Of a stretch of DNA of 64,000 nt, positions 34,672 through 44,340 are shown one piece after another. The notes below the pieces were generated by a model. It did not search any database and was not told the origin of the DNA. It worked only from the letters and a program-made list of their open reading frames with translations. Made by a program: the position numbers and the translations under genes. Position 1 is the stretch's first letter. The number at the start of each line of letters is the position of its first letter. The DNA comes from H111-94 sp034436045 (GTDB lineage Bacteria; Chloroflexota; Ktedonobacteria; Ktedonobacterales; Ktedonobacteraceae): the NCBI GenBank assembly GCA_034436045.1, contig DAOTVZ010000162.1, forward strand, positions 16,737 to 80,736, in the 5' to 3' direction.

Positions 34672-36564
34672 CTATACTTCGCGGTACTCACCCTCAACCG
34701 TGCCAGGTTCAGTACCGGTAGCCGGACCAGTACCGGATGTTTCTGCACCCGCGCTCGTGCCAGTTTGACTGTAGACCTCCTGGCCAATACGCTGCATGCT
34801 GCGTTCCAGTTCATTCGTGGCATTGCGCACGCGCGCGATATCACCACTGTTCAGAGCCTCGCGCACAGCCTTGATGCGTTCCTCAACCTCGCTGCGCAGA
34901 CTGGCTGAAACCTTCTCACCGAGGTCGCGCAACGTTCGTTCGGCCTGATAGGCCAGGCTGTCAGCGCGATTACGCTCCTCGATCTCTTCACGGCGACGGC
35001 GATCCTCCTGCGCGTGCTGTTCGGCCTCGCGTACCATGCGCTCCACCTCATCTTTAGAAAGGCCGCTGGAACCTGTGATCGTGATCTTCTGCTCACGCCC
35101 AGTGGCCCTATCACGAGCGGTGACATTGAGAATACCATTGGCATCGATATCGAAGGTTACTTCTATCTGTGGCACCCCACGTGGAGCGGGCGGAATACCT
35201 TGCAGGTGGAAACGGCCCAGGCTCTTATTATCGCGGGCCAGTTCACGCTCACCTTGCAATACATGTATCTCAACCGAGGTCTGGTTATCCTCCGCCGTAC
35301 TGAAAATCTCACTCTTGCGGGTCGGAATTGTTGTATTGCGCTCGATCAGCCTGGTCATCACACCACCAAGCGTCTCAACACCCAATGAAAGTGGAGTAAC
35401 ATCAAGCAGCAAGACATCCTTCACTTCACCTTTGAGAACGCCTGCCTGAATCGCGGCACCGATAGCAACCACCTCATCAGGGTTGACGCTCTTGTTTGGC
35501 TCTCGACCGAAGATTTTGCGTACCAGCTCAAGCACCGCCGGCATGCGCGTCTGACCACCAACCAGCACCACTTCATTGATATCGCTGGCCTTGACACCGG
35601 CATCTTGCAACGCTTGCATCACAGGCCCTCGTGTGCGTTCGATCAAATCGCTCACGAGTTGCTCCAATTTAGCTCGCGTCAGGGTCATCATCAGATGCCT
35701 GGGGCCAGAGGCATCAGCCGTGATGAACGGCAAATTTACCTCGGTTTGCATCGTCGATGACAGTTCAATCTTCGCTTTCTCGGCGGCTTCCTTCAAGCGT
35801 TGGAGAGCCATACGATCCTTGCGTAGATCGATACCCGTCTCCTTGCGGAACTCATCGGCCAGCCAGTCAACAATACGCTGATCAAAATCGTCACCGCCCA
35901 GGTGCGTATCGCCGTTGGTAGCTTTCACCTCGAAGAGGCCCTCGCCCAGTTGCAGGATGGAAATGTCAAAGGTGCCACCACCCAGGTCATAGACAGCGAT
36001 CAACTGATCTCGCTTCTTGTCTAACCCATAGGCCAGCGAGGCCGCTGTTGGTTCGTTGATAATACGCAAGACCTCCAGCCCGGCAATGGTGCCTGCATCT
36101 TTAGTAGCCTGGCGCTGTGAGTCATTAAAGTACGCCGGTACCGTAATGACCGCCTGTGTAATTTTCTCGCCCAACCTGGTTTCCGCATCGATTCTCAACT
36201 TTTGCAGGATCATGGCCGAGATTTCCGGCGGACTGTACTCGCGCCCGCCCATCACAACACGCGCATCACCATTGGGCGCGCGCGTGATCTTGTACGGGAC
36301 GCTCTTCATAGTACGCTGGACTTCGGGATCATCATACTTACGTCCCATCAGCCGTTTGATGGAAAAAATTGTATTTTCGGGGTTTGTGACTGCCTGACGT
36401 TTCGCCACCTGACCCACCAGCCGCTCACCCGCCTTCGTAATAGCGACTACCGAAGGAGTAAGACGCGACCCTTCGCTGTTTTCCAGCACGGTCGGCTCTC
36501 CTGCTTCTATCACCGCTACAACCGAGTTCGTTGTTCCCAGGTCGATCCCAATCACTTTCGCCAT
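34672..36564 (-). CDS. dnaK: Chaperone protein DnaK (Hsp70)
   Basis: ATP-dependent chaperone that binds exposed hydrophobic peptides. The N-terminus [15 protein letters not shown] begins the ATPase domain; further signatures are [15 protein letters not shown] and [14 protein letters not shown]. The substrate domain (from about residue 390) contains [18 protein letters not shown] and [15 protein letters not shown], followed by the helical lid ([15 protein letters not shown]). The C-terminus is Gly/Thr-rich and ends EYREV rather than EEVD. At 630 residues it is standard. It is first in the order dnaK-DUF505-dnaJ-hspR; grpE is not in the operon. A strong promoter lies about 200 bp upstream. Confidence 0.98.
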   Translation of the reverse strand: MAKVIGIDLGTTNSVVAVIEAGEPTVLENSEGSRLTPSVVAITKAGERLVGQVAKRQAVTNPENTIFSIKRLMGRKYDDPEVQRTMKSVPYKITRAPNGDARVVMGGREYSPPEISAMILQKLRIDAETRLGEKITQAVITVPAYFNDSQRQATKDAGTIAGLEVLRIINEPTAASLAYGLDKKRDQLIAVYDLGGGTFDISILQLGEGLFEVKATNGDTHLGGDDFDQRIVDWLADEFRKETGIDLRKDRMALQRLKEAAEKAKIELSSTMQTEVNLPFITADASGPRHLMMTLTRAKLEQLVSDLIERTRGPVMQALQDAGVKASDINEVVLVGGQTRMPAVLELVRKIFGREPNKSVNPDEVVAIGAAIQAGVLKGEVKDVLLLDVTPLSLGVETLGGVMTRLIERNTTIPTRKSEIFSTAEDNQTSVEIHVLQGERELARDNKSLGRFHLQGIPPAPRGVPQIEVTFDIDANGILNVTARDRATGREQKITITGSSGLSKDEVERMVREAEQHAQEDRRRREEIEERNRADSLAYQAERTLRDLGEKVSASLRSEVEERIKAVREALNSGDIARVRNATNELERSMQRIGQEVYSQTGTSAGAETSGTGPATGTEPGTVEGEYREV

Positions 36565-36758
36565 TGCTTCTCGCTTCCTTCCAGAAAAACCTCATAAGAG
36601 ACTTTAGTACTCATACATCTACAGACGGCTCGATGGAGCATGGCATCGAGATACATGTGCCCCCTGTTAAGACAAGTTGCGCGTGAGAGACAGTGTAGCT
36701 ACGAGAAAGAGCAAGCTAAGAATACTGCTTGCCTGAATAGACTTTTACTACAATGTAA

Positions 36759-36787
36759 AGCATACTTCTCATCTTCTTTTTTGTCAA
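36759..36787 (-). promoter_or_regulatory. Promoter of the dnaK operon
   Basis: Minus-strand TTGACA (36782-36787) and TATGCT (36759-36764) with a 17-bp spacer predict a leader of about 190 nt. No CIRCE or perfect HAIR element was found in the 340-bp gap 36565-36904, which otherwise holds only this promoter and the next gene's terminator. Confidence 0.75.
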
Positions 36788-36832
36788 GTATCTTTGTTGT
36801 TTAACTCCACCTTTTACACAAAATGACGTGTT

Positions 36833-36870
36833 AAAAAAGGGCAACTACGCCCTGTAGCATAGTTGCCCTT
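36833..36870 (-). terminator. Rho-independent terminator of the Gln-rich protein gene
   Basis: AAGGGCAACTA (36837-36847) pairs perfectly with TAGTTGCCCTT (36860-36870). On the minus strand the hairpin is followed by a T-run, 35 bp past the stop of the gene. Confidence 0.9.
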
Positions 36871-36904
36871 CTTGCTCTATTCCGCTTACTTCGCTAACAG
36901 AGCA

Positions 36905-37477
36905 TTACCATTCTTCGCGGTGATGGTGATGACGCTCGCGGTTCTCCAGACGATCTTCTTCGCGCTCCAACTCGCGCATCTCCTGCTGCAAGTGCCGTTC
37001 CTCTCGGCGCTCCTGCATGATCTCCTGCTGGAGATACTGCTCCTGCGGATTGTAGCCAAACTGACCGCCATAGCCATATTGCTGTTGCCGCTCATGGTGA
37101 GCAATCATATGTTTAGCAATCAGACCTGCCAGCACAACGCCCCCACCCAGTAACACGGGATGGCTCAAAATACTGCGTAATAGACCAGGTTGCTCCTGCC
37201 CCATACGCATAAAACTCTGGCTCATCGACCAGGGATCGTTCGGGTTCATTGCATACTGAGGTGGTACCTGCTGCGCCAGAAACATACGCTGCTCATAGGG
37301 CATCTGCGCAAAATGTTCTTGATAGACCTGCTGCTGCAATTGCGGCGGCGCGCCCCGGAAAAACTGCTCGATATAGCCGAGTGCCTGATTGGGGTCAAAG
37401 CCGCCAAAGTTGCCACTGTTATATGCCTGTGCATACTGCTGATACATACCCTGGTTGTTCTGATCAAAGGGCCACAT
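36905..37477 (-). CDS. Gln-rich protein with one membrane helix and a charged coiled-coil tail
   Basis: No family recognised. The 190 residues start at ATG 37477, which has GAGGAG upstream. The N-terminal half is rich in Gln, Tyr and Asn (NNQGMYQQYAQAYNSGNFGG). A hydrophobic segment follows (VLLGGGVVLAGLIAKHMIAHH, about residues 114-134), and the C-terminal ~60 residues are a Gln/Glu/Arg-rich coiled coil (RREERHLQQEMRELEREEDR) ending with a run of His. The layout suggests a membrane-associated structural protein. It has its own terminator and no operon partner. Confidence 0.75.
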   Translation of the reverse strand: MWPFDQNNQGMYQQYAQAYNSGNFGGFDPNQALGYIEQFFRGAPPQLQQQVYQEHFAQMPYEQRMFLAQQVPPQYAMNPNDPWSMSQSFMRMGQEQPGLLRSILSHPVLLGGGVVLAGLIAKHMIAHHERQQQYGYGGQFGYNPQEQYLQQEIMQERREERHLQQEMRELEREEDRLENRERHHHHREEW

Positions 37478-37860
37478 TTGTTCGCTCCTCAAACTCTTTT
37501 TTCATGTTGAAACGCATCTTGGTAGACACGACGTCTTCCGCGCATAGCTCCTTCATCCCTTCCTCACTGCCCCCATACCGAAGAGAGCCATGCAAACGCC
37601 CACCAAGAGTAACATACTTCTCAGCGCCTGGCTATCCCTGTGTGACATACGGATTGCTTGCAACAAAGTTGCGGCTCGCCGCTATCACCAAATCGGGATA
37701 TTGCTATGCACAGGCATTAGAAGAGCCACCTCCCCGTGATGCCAGAATAACGGGTAACGACTGTTCCAGCGTGGCCAGAGGTGGCCACTGGGGGACTAAA
37801 CTCATAGCCATACGCTCTTTATAATCACGGGCACCCCTCGCCTTCTCGCCTTACCTCCCC

Positions 37861-37889
37861 TTGACAAGCTACTATGCCTGCCATACACT
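37861..37889 (+). promoter_or_regulatory. Promoter of cysE
   Basis: TTGACA (37861-37866) and TACACT (37884-37889) with a 17-bp spacer lie 54 bp before the cysE start. The remainder of the 466-bp gap 37478-37943 shows nothing I can support. Confidence 0.75.
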
Positions 37890-37943
37890 GCACATAGCAA
37901 CATGGTAGCAGATTGACCAGCAACGAAGAGAGCAACAACACCT

Positions 37944-38648
37944 ATGGCACAACATATCTCGGATGAGACAGGAGATAACAAGGACGCACGTTCTCAGTGG
38001 CCGGAGATTCCGCCTGGGATGCTCATACCTGAGCCGGGCACGACGCGCCGCAAGACGCGCTGGCCCGACGCAATAGATGTGATCTTCGAGAAAGACCCTG
38101 CCTGCAATAACGTTTTCGAGGCGCTGCTTTATCAGGGTCTGTGGGCCATTTTCTATCATCGCATCGCCCATGCTCTCTATAAAGCCCATATTCCCTTGCT
38201 GCCACGCCTGATCTCTCAATTCGCACGTTTTATTACCGGTGGCATTGAAATCCATCCCGGTGCGGAGATCGGCAAACGTTTCTTCATCGATCATGGAGCG
38301 GGTGTGGTAATTGGCGAAACAGCCGTGATCGGCAACAACGTCATGCTCTATCACCAGGTAACGCTGGGGGCTACCGGCTGGTGGCGACCGGGGCCGGGGC
38401 GCAAGCAGAAACGTCACCCAACCATCGAGGATGATGTCACCATCGGCGTCGGAGCCGCCGTGCTAGGCCCTATCACTATTGGCAGAGGCAGTCGTATCGG
38501 GGCGATGGCCCTGGTGCTTGAGTCGGTTCCTCCCAACTCGGTGGTGGCCGCCAAGCCCGCCGAGCTGCTGGTGAAGAGTGGCGAAACGCTGGCTCATCAC
38601 CAGGAACTGACCCAGGGGTGGAATGGTGAGATGGACTATCAGATTTAG
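37944..38648 (+). CDS. cysE: Serine O-acetyltransferase
   Basis: Makes O-acetylserine from serine and acetyl-CoA, the activated serine for cysteine synthesis. An N-terminal helical part ([21 protein letters not shown]) precedes the left-handed beta-helix: [62 protein letters not shown] and [22 protein letters not shown] (given as regions). The catalytic His lies in [11 protein letters not shown]. At 234 residues it is the short form (as in Bacillus). It ends 4 bp inside the convergent nucleoside hydrolase stop. It complements the CysM pathway at 14-17 kb, although mycobacterial CysM prefers O-phosphoserine. Confidence 0.95.
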   Translation: MAQHISDETGDNKDARSQWPEIPPGMLIPEPGTTRRKTRWPDAIDVIFEKDPACNNVFEALLYQGLWAIFYHRIAHALYKAHIPLLPRLISQFARFITGGIEIHPGAEIGKRFFIDHGAGVVIGETAVIGNNVMLYHQVTLGATGWWRPGPGRKQKRHPTIEDDVTIGVGAAVLGPITIGRGSRIGAMALVLESVPPNSVVAAKPAELLVKSGETLAHHQELTQGWNGEMDYQI

Positions 38649-39574
38649 TAACTTAAGATTGTCTCCAGCACCATCTCCCAGAAATGCGGCACAGCCAGTT
38701 CGTAGCCGACACGCACCTGCGGTGCGCGCTGCATCGTGCCATACAAGTCACAGACAGTTCGGCCCACCGTTAGCTCGCTGACCGTCTCGATCTCTACATA
38801 GGCCATGTGTGCCTTGATGATGTTCGGGTCGATGACGTTGGCAACGGCACATGGATCATGCACCGGCGGCGCTGTAAAGCCGAATACCTTTCTGTACGTG
38901 CTGGCAAAAAAGACCAGCAGGTCGGCAGCCAGTGTGGCAACGGGGCGCTGCGCATCGCGTAAGCGCCCAATGATCTCAGGGGTCGCCAGCGCCTGGTGCG
39001 TGACCTCTAACGGCACCATTGTGATGGGGCGTCCACAACGAAAAACGATGGCCGCCGCCTCCGGGTCGGCCCAGATATTAAATTCGGCAGCCGGTGTGAC
39101 ATTGCCCAGGCCAATCGCGCCTCCCATCAGCGAGATGGCTTTGATCTTCGGCACTATCGCCGGTTCGCGCCGGATGGCGGCGGCAATATTGGTCAAAGGG
39201 CCGGTGGGTACCAGCGTAATATCACCATCCGATTCTAGTAGGAGTTTGATCAGCAGGTCAACAGCGTGCAACGGTGATATCTCGATATCCGGCTCCGGTA
39301 ATGACGGCCCATCCAGGCCCGATTCACCATGAATATCGGCGGCATGGCGGGCCGGGCGCACCAGTGGACGTTCCATGCCCTTTGCAATCGGCACGCCACG
39401 AATATTCGCCAGCGTACAGACTTTCAGAGCATTGCGCGTCGTCTTCTCCACCGATTGATTGCCCGCCACCGTTGTTACAGCCAGCAGTTCAATGTCAGGA
39501 TGACGGGCAGCAAGCAGCAAAGCAATGGCATCATCATGGCCGGGGTCGCAATCAAGAATGATCTTATGCTTCAC
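38645..39574 (-). CDS. Inosine-uridine preferring nucleoside hydrolase
   Basis: Splits nucleosides into base and ribose (salvage). The N-terminal metal-binding motif [15 protein letters not shown] is at residues 7-21, followed by [16 protein letters not shown] and [17 protein letters not shown], both typical. The calcium-binding DxDxxxDD-like layout is intact. I set the start at GTG 39574 (GAAGAGG upstream), giving 309 residues, the family's usual size. The longer upstream frame encodes a sequence unlike the family. It is divergent from the pfp-deoB operon, which handles ribose phosphates, and so likely functions with it. Confidence 0.93.
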   Translation of the reverse strand: MKHKIILDCDPGHDDAIALLLAARHPDIELLAVTTVAGNQSVEKTTRNALKVCTLANIRGVPIAKGMERPLVRPARHAADIHGESGLDGPSLPEPDIEISPLHAVDLLIKLLLESDGDITLVPTGPLTNIAAAIRREPAIVPKIKAISLMGGAIGLGNVTPAAEFNIWADPEAAAIVFRCGRPITMVPLEVTHQALATPEIIGRLRDAQRPVATLAADLLVFFASTYRKVFGFTAPPVHDPCAVANVIDPNIIKAHMAYVEIETVSELTVGRTVCDLYGTMQRAPQVRVGYELAVPHFWEMVLETILSY

Positions 39575-39738
39575 CAGGAAACACCTCTTCCGTAGAGTTT
39601 GTCCCACAGTATAGGCCAACGAGGCAGGGTTTGCAACCATGCGTAGTGAAGGGTAAACGCCATTTTTTGCCTGACGCATGGCAAGCGAGGCCACCGCGAA
39701 GATCGCCCCTTGATGTCTCTCGACGCTCGATACGCAGG

Positions 39739-39768
39739 TTGATATAATGACAAAGGTAATGCTGATAA
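39739..39768 (+). promoter_or_regulatory. Candidate promoter of the pfp-deoB operon
   Basis: TTGATA (39739-39744) and TGATAA (39763-39768) are separated by 18 bp and end about 30 bp before the first start codon. Confidence 0.5.
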
Positions 39769-39799
39769 GCACAACTATACATACAAACGAGGGAAACCG

Positions 39800-41008
39800 T
39801 TGGCAAATACATCTCGTGGAAATATATTGATCGGACAATCAGGCGGAGCAACCGCCGTCATTAATGCCAGCCTGGCCGGGGCCGTCGAAGCCGCGCTGGC
39901 CGAAGAGCGCATTGATGGCATCTACGGTATGCACTACGGCATCGAGGGGTTTCTGCAAGAAGATATGCTCGATTTGCGTCAACAGCCACGTTCGCTCTGG
40001 ACTCAACTCCTGCATACACCCTCAGCCGCACTCGGCACTTGCCGCTATAAGCTGTGCGAGGGCGACGTAGAACACGCTATCGAGATCTGCCGTCGCTACG
40101 ATATTCGCTATATTGCCTACATCGGCGGCAACGACTCCGCTGATACTGCACACCGCCTGGCGCTGGCCGCGCAACAGATGCAGTATGAACTCTTCGTCGT
40201 CAGCGTTCCCAAAACCATCGACAATGACCTGCCCTATACCGATCACTGTCCCGGCTATGGCAGTGCCGCTCGTTTTCTGGCCAAAGCCACTATGGATTCG
40301 GCGATGAACACACGCTCCATTCCCTGGCACTATCCGGTCAAGATCATCGAGACAATGGGCCGCGATGCCGGCTGGCTCACTGCTGCCACGGCACTGGGCA
40401 AGCGCGACGAGGCCGACGCACCGCATATACTGCTCATTCCCGAACAGCGTTTCGTGGCCGAGCGCTTTCTCCAGCAGGTTGAAGAAGTCTATCGCCGTGT
40501 AGGCTACGTGGTAATCGCGGCAGCCGAAACCATCCGCGACGAGCAGGGCCAGGCGCTGGGTGCCACCGGCCAGGTCGGAACCGACGCCTTTCAGCATCCC
40601 TTGCTCAGTGGGGCCGCGCAGTATCTCGTTGATCTGGTGAAACGCGAATTGAAGCTACGAGCGCGCTTCGACAAGCCTGGCGACTTGCAACGCATGGCCT
40701 CTGATTGTATCTCCATAACCGACCGTGATGAGGCATACCTGGTTGGAAAAAGGGCCGTTTCCGCGCTCCTGGCAGACGAAAGTGATAAAATGATTACATT
40801 AGTGCGGCATAATACTCCCCACTATCATTGCACAACCGGGCTGGTCGCGCTGGCACAGATAGCGAACGAGCAGCGTGTCCTACCGGCAGAGTATCTGACA
40901 AGCGATAAAACGATGGTAACACAGGCATTCTATGACTATGCGCTACCACTCGTTGGGCAACCATTGCCGATATATCCACACATAGAACAGGCGAAGGTGC
41001 AGAGATGA
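39800..41008 (+). CDS. 6-phosphofructokinase, probably pyrophosphate-dependent
   Basis: Phosphorylates fructose 6-phosphate in glycolysis. The donor-site motif reads GGNDS (109-113) rather than the ATP-type GGDGS, and PKTIDND (137-143) has the Lys typical of pyrophosphate-dependent enzymes, so diphosphate is the likely donor. MGRDAGWLTAA is the substrate-binding segment. At 402 residues it fits the long PPi group. Translation begins at TTG 39800 with GAGGG six bases upstream. The stop overlaps deoB by 4 bp. The donor assignment is inference from two residues. Confidence 0.9.
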   Translation: MANTSRGNILIGQSGGATAVINASLAGAVEAALAEERIDGIYGMHYGIEGFLQEDMLDLRQQPRSLWTQLLHTPSAALGTCRYKLCEGDVEHAIEICRRYDIRYIAYIGGNDSADTAHRLALAAQQMQYELFVVSVPKTIDNDLPYTDHCPGYGSAARFLAKATMDSAMNTRSIPWHYPVKIIETMGRDAGWLTAATALGKRDEADAPHILLIPEQRFVAERFLQQVEEVYRRVGYVVIAAAETIRDEQGQALGATGQVGTDAFQHPLLSGAAQYLVDLVKRELKLRARFDKPGDLQRMASDCISITDRDEAYLVGKRAVSALLADESDKMITLVRHNTPHYHCTTGLVALAQIANEQRVLPAEYLTSDKTMVTQAFYDYALPLVGQPLPIYPHIEQAKVQR

Positions 41009-42189
41009 CAAAGATGACACGGGCCATTGTGGTCGTACTGGATGGCGTGGGCGCGGGAGCCAATCCCGATGCTCAAGCCTACGGTGATGAGGGAGCCAGT
41101 TCACTCGAACATTGCGCGCTGGCAGTCGGGGGCCTTGCGCTACCGAACCTGGGGCAGCTTGGTCTGGGCAATATCACCCCTATTCTGGGCACACCGCCAT
41201 GCAGCGCTCCCATCGGCAGCTACGGGCGCATGGCTTCGGCAGCCGCCGGCAAGGACAGCACCACCGGCCATTGGGAAATGACCGGCGTTGTGCTGCAACG
41301 TCCGCTACCCACCTATCCCAACGGCTTTCCACCGGAGCTTATCGCCGCCTTTGAACAAAAGATCGGGCGCAAAGTCATCGGCAACAAGGCCGCATCAGGC
41401 ACCGAGATCATCAAAGAATTGGGCGAGGAGCACATGCGCACCGGCTATCCCATCGTTTATACCTCAGCCGATAGCGTGTTTCAGATTGCTGCACACCAGG
41501 AGATCATCCCCTTGCCAGAACTGTATCATATGTGTGAGATCGCACGTGCTATGCTTGTAGGAGAACATGCCGTCGGTCGTGTCATCGCTCGCCCGTTTAT
41601 CGGCACACCGGGGGCCTTCAAACGCACTGAGCATCGCCGGGATTTCTCTCTTGCGCCGCTGGGAACGACGCTGCTTGATCTTCTCCAGGCGGCGGGCAAA
41701 GAGGTTATTGGTATTGGCAAGATTGAAGACTTATTTGCTGGACGTGGCCTGACGCAACGTGACCATACCGAAACCAACCGCGAGAGCATGGCCGCGACGC
41801 TACGCTGGCTCGACCGCGACTTCACCGGTCTGCTCTTCGTCAATCTCGTAGAATTTGATATGTTATGGGGTCATCGCCGCGATAGTCAGGGCTATGCCAA
41901 CGCGCTCCGCGAGGTTGACGAGTGGTTTGCTCAGGTACAGCGCATCATGCGTCCAGGTGATGCTATCTTTTTCACCGCCGATCACGGGGTTGACCCCACC
42001 TTTCGCGGTACCGATCATACACGTGAATGTGTGCCATTACTGGCCTATGGGCAACCTGTTCGTCACGGCGTCAACCTGGGTACACGTGCCACTTTCGCCG
42101 ACCTGGGGCAGACACTGGCCGAAGTATTTGGTGTTGGCCCTCTTATAGCCGGTACAAGCTTTGCACACGAAATTATGGATTTGTTATGA
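41005..42189 (+). CDS. deoB: Phosphopentomutase
   Basis: Interconverts ribose 1-phosphate and ribose 5-phosphate (also the deoxy forms). It belongs to the alkaline phosphatase superfamily: metal ligands in VVVLDGVGAGANPDA, DSTTGHWEM (catalytic Thr), IARPFIGTPGAFKRTEHRRD, FVNLVEFDMLWGHRRD and FTADHGVDPTFRGTDHTRE. The 394-residue length is typical. It shares an ATGA overlap with pfp and another with the GNAT gene downstream, showing strict coupling. With the nearby nucleoside hydrolase it links nucleoside breakdown to pentose phosphates. Confidence 0.97.
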   Translation: MTKMTRAIVVVLDGVGAGANPDAQAYGDEGASSLEHCALAVGGLALPNLGQLGLGNITPILGTPPCSAPIGSYGRMASAAAGKDSTTGHWEMTGVVLQRPLPTYPNGFPPELIAAFEQKIGRKVIGNKAASGTEIIKELGEEHMRTGYPIVYTSADSVFQIAAHQEIIPLPELYHMCEIARAMLVGEHAVGRVIARPFIGTPGAFKRTEHRRDFSLAPLGTTLLDLLQAAGKEVIGIGKIEDLFAGRGLTQRDHTETNRESMAATLRWLDRDFTGLLFVNLVEFDMLWGHRRDSQGYANALREVDEWFAQVQRIMRPGDAIFFTADHGVDPTFRGTDHTRECVPLLAYGQPVRHGVNLGTRATFADLGQTLAEVFGVGPLIAGTSFAHEIMDLL

Positions 42190-42773
42190 CAGAGACAAGA
42201 CGCAACGAAACGATTGGTCAGCAGAAAGAACCCGTTCTTCGTGGCGAACGTGTCACGCTACGTCGTCCAACGATGAACGATGCTGTCAAGGTGTTCCATT
42301 GGGAGCGCGATGACGAGGTATGGCGCTATGACCCTCACCGCCCCTACTCGAACACTCTGGAAGAGTTCCTGCCGATCTTTGAGCGCAACTACGTTCGTGG
42401 CAATGGTAGACAATTCTGGTTTATAATTCTCAACGAACAGCACTACCCTATCGGCACGATCACCTATTTCAATATCGACCATCGTCATGGCCAGGTTGAG
42501 ATAGGGCTGGGCCTGGGTGAAAAGTGGAGTTGGGGCAAAGGCTACGGCACCGAGGCCATTCGTGTTCTGACTCACTATCTCTTCACCAGTCTCGGCTTCC
42601 ATCGCATCTATGCCGAGACGGCTCTGGCGAACTATCCCGCACGGCGGTCATTCGCCAGAGCACATTTCATCGAGGTCGGGCAAATCTTTGATCCACGCAG
42701 CTCAGGAGATCCCTGGGTATTATTAGAACTATGGAGAAGGAACTATGACGAGTTCAACAAATCCAACCCTTAG
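42186..42773 (+). CDS. GNAT acetyltransferase, RimJ/RimL type
   Basis: Acetyl-CoA-dependent N-acetyltransferase of unknown substrate. It begins at ATG 42186, overlapping the deoB stop as ATGA; longer upstream frames lie inside deoB. The 195 residues contain VTLRRPTMNDAVKVFHWERD at the start of the fold, IGTITYFNIDHRHGQVEIGLGLG before the acetyl-CoA loop (KWSWGKGYGTEAIRVL) and HRIYAETALANYPARRSFARA. This is the ribosomal-protein or small-molecule acetyltransferase pattern. It overlaps the phosphohexomutase gene by 29 bp. Confidence 0.88.
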   Translation: MTETRRNETIGQQKEPVLRGERVTLRRPTMNDAVKVFHWERDDEVWRYDPHRPYSNTLEEFLPIFERNYVRGNGRQFWFIILNEQHYPIGTITYFNIDHRHGQVEIGLGLGEKWSWGKGYGTEAIRVLTHYLFTSLGFHRIYAETALANYPARRSFARAHFIEVGQIFDPRSSGDPWVLLELWRRNYDEFNKSNP

Positions 42774-44109
42774 CCCAAAGATCTTTAGCGCATACGATAT
42801 TCGCGGCATTTACGGCGAGACACTTACTGATGATGGGGCCTACCTCATCGGGCGTGCCGCCGCGCAGTATTTGAACGTTCCGGCAATTGCTGTTGGGCGC
42901 GATATGCGCGTGTCGTCACCACAGATTGCCGCCGCTATGATACGCGGCATCACCGACCAGGGTGTCGATGCCATCGACCTGGGCCTGACAACCACTGATG
43001 AACTCTATTTCGCCGTCGGTAAGTTCGATTTCCCTGCTGGCGTCATGATTACGGCTTCACACAACCCCGGCAAATATAATGGGATCAAATTCTGTCGCGC
43101 ACAAGCTTTCCCGATCAGCCTGGATACCGGTCTGGCCGATATCCGCGATCTGGCCATTAGCGGTAACTTCGCCACCCCGACACGCAAGGGCGAAGTCATC
43201 AAACGTGATGTCACCGATGATTACGTCAAACACGTCCTCTCGTTTATCGATATCAGTAACATCAAGCCTCTCAAGGTCGTGGCCGATGCGGGCAACGGTA
43301 TGGCCGGTATGATCCTGCCTAAAGTTTTCCAGCATCTCCCTTGCACACTCATTCCCCTCTATTTCGAGCTTGATGGCACCTTTCCGCACCATCCCGCCAG
43401 CCCGATTGAACCGGAGAACATGGTCGATCTACAAAAGAAGGTGCGCGAAACCGGCGCAGATCTCGGTGTGGCCTTCGACGGCGACGCCGACCGCATGTTC
43501 CCCGTCGATGAACACGGCAACCTGGTTGATGGCTCGCAGGTTATCGAGGTCGTCGCCAACAGTCTCTTGCGCAAACATCCCGGTGCGACCATTCTCTACA
43601 ACCTGATCGTCTCCAAGAGCGTCCCGGCCCTCATCACCGAGCTAGGTGGCACCGCTATTCGCACGCGCGTCGGTCACTCGTTCATCAAAGCCGAAATGCG
43701 CAAATACAACGCTATCTTCGGGGGAGAACATTCCGGCCACTTCTACTTCCGCGACAACTGGTACGCCGACTCCGGCCTGATCGCCTTCCTCATCATGCTC
43801 GAACTGGTCTCCGTCGAAGGCAAACCGCTCTCAGAACTGCTCAAACCCCTGGATCGTGGCGTGCGCAGCGGCGAGATTAATAGTATAGTCAGCGACGTAC
43901 AGGGTAAGCTGAAAGCGCTGGAAGAACACTTCGGCCCCGCCGCCAAATCAGTTGACCATCTCGACGGCCTGACCATAGACTACGGCGACTGGTGGTTCAA
44001 CGTGCGCCCGTCCAACACCGAACCGCTCCTGCGTCTCAACGTAGAGGCCAACGACCGCGCCACCATGGAGCAGAAGCGCGACGAGATACTCGCCATCATT
44101 CGCAGCTAA
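42745..44109 (+). CDS. Phosphomannomutase/phosphoglucomutase
   Basis: Moves phosphate between C1 and C6 of glucose or mannose. The catalytic serine is in MITASHNPGKYNGIKF, the magnesium loop is FDGDADRMFPVDEHG, the sugar-specificity loop is GGEHSGHFYF, and the phosphate-binding loop is RPSNTEPLLRLNVEA. At 454 residues it matches the bacterial bifunctional enzyme. The start ATG 42745 has GAGAAGGA upstream and lies inside the end of the GNAT gene. It ends the four-gene operon and is followed by palindromic repeats. Confidence 0.95.
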   Translation: MTSSTNPTLSPKIFSAYDIRGIYGETLTDDGAYLIGRAAAQYLNVPAIAVGRDMRVSSPQIAAAMIRGITDQGVDAIDLGLTTTDELYFAVGKFDFPAGVMITASHNPGKYNGIKFCRAQAFPISLDTGLADIRDLAISGNFATPTRKGEVIKRDVTDDYVKHVLSFIDISNIKPLKVVADAGNGMAGMILPKVFQHLPCTLIPLYFELDGTFPHHPASPIEPENMVDLQKKVRETGADLGVAFDGDADRMFPVDEHGNLVDGSQVIEVVANSLLRKHPGATILYNLIVSKSVPALITELGGTAIRTRVGHSFIKAEMRKYNAIFGGEHSGHFYFRDNWYADSGLIAFLIMLELVSVEGKPLSELLKPLDRGVRSGEINSIVSDVQGKLKALEEHFGPAAKSVDHLDGLTIDYGDWWFNVRPSNTEPLLRLNVEANDRATMEQKRDEILAIIRS

Positions 44110-44129
44110 CATCTTTTACGTTCGTTGTG

Positions 44130-44290
44130 ATGATCAATTTTCATGCCCTGTTTATGCATCTCCCCCGTCCCGTAGGGGCGTGATTTATCACGCCCTGAAA
44201 GCAGATCGACGGGCGAGGAGGGCGTGATGAATCACGCCCCTACAGGGTAACGCCATTGCCGGTTTCGGGGAAAAAATTTCATCATTTGCC
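44130..44290. repeat. MITE-like composite palindromic repeat
   Basis: Two core palindromes, GGGGCGTGATTTATCACGCC (from 44175) and GGGCGTGATGAATCACGCCC (from 44220), flanked by GTAGGGG (44172) and CCCCTAC (44237-44243), are followed by CATTGCCGGTTTCGG and AAATTTCATCATTT, nearly the same as the right edge of the copy at 25.3 kb. It follows the phosphohexomutase stop. Confidence 0.75.
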
Positions 44291-44312
44291 CTGGAACGGT
44301 CGATACACAAAC

Positions 44313-44340
44313 AGGGCGTGATGAATCACGCCCCTACGAC
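44313..44340. repeat. Palindromic repeat half-unit supplying the PHP gene's stop codon
   Basis: AGGGCGTGATGAATCACGCC followed by CCTAC forms one unit of the family; its CTA (minus-strand TAG) is the stop codon of the PHP gene. Confidence 0.7.

Noticed and set aside
36565..36904. CIRCE or HAIR heat-shock operator upstream of dnaK
   Set aside because: I looked for TTAGCACTC-N9-GAGTGCTAA and CTTGAGT-N7-ACTCAAG and found neither; only the promoter is supported.
37249..37824. Plus-strand open frame of 191 codons overlapping the Gln-rich gene
   Set aside because: No ribosome site, no recognisable pattern, and it overlaps a better-supported gene on the other strand.
39575..39838. N-terminal extension of the nucleoside hydrolase
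   Set aside because: The family motif begins seven residues after GTG 39574, which has a ribosome site; the extension overlaps the divergent gene and its promoter.
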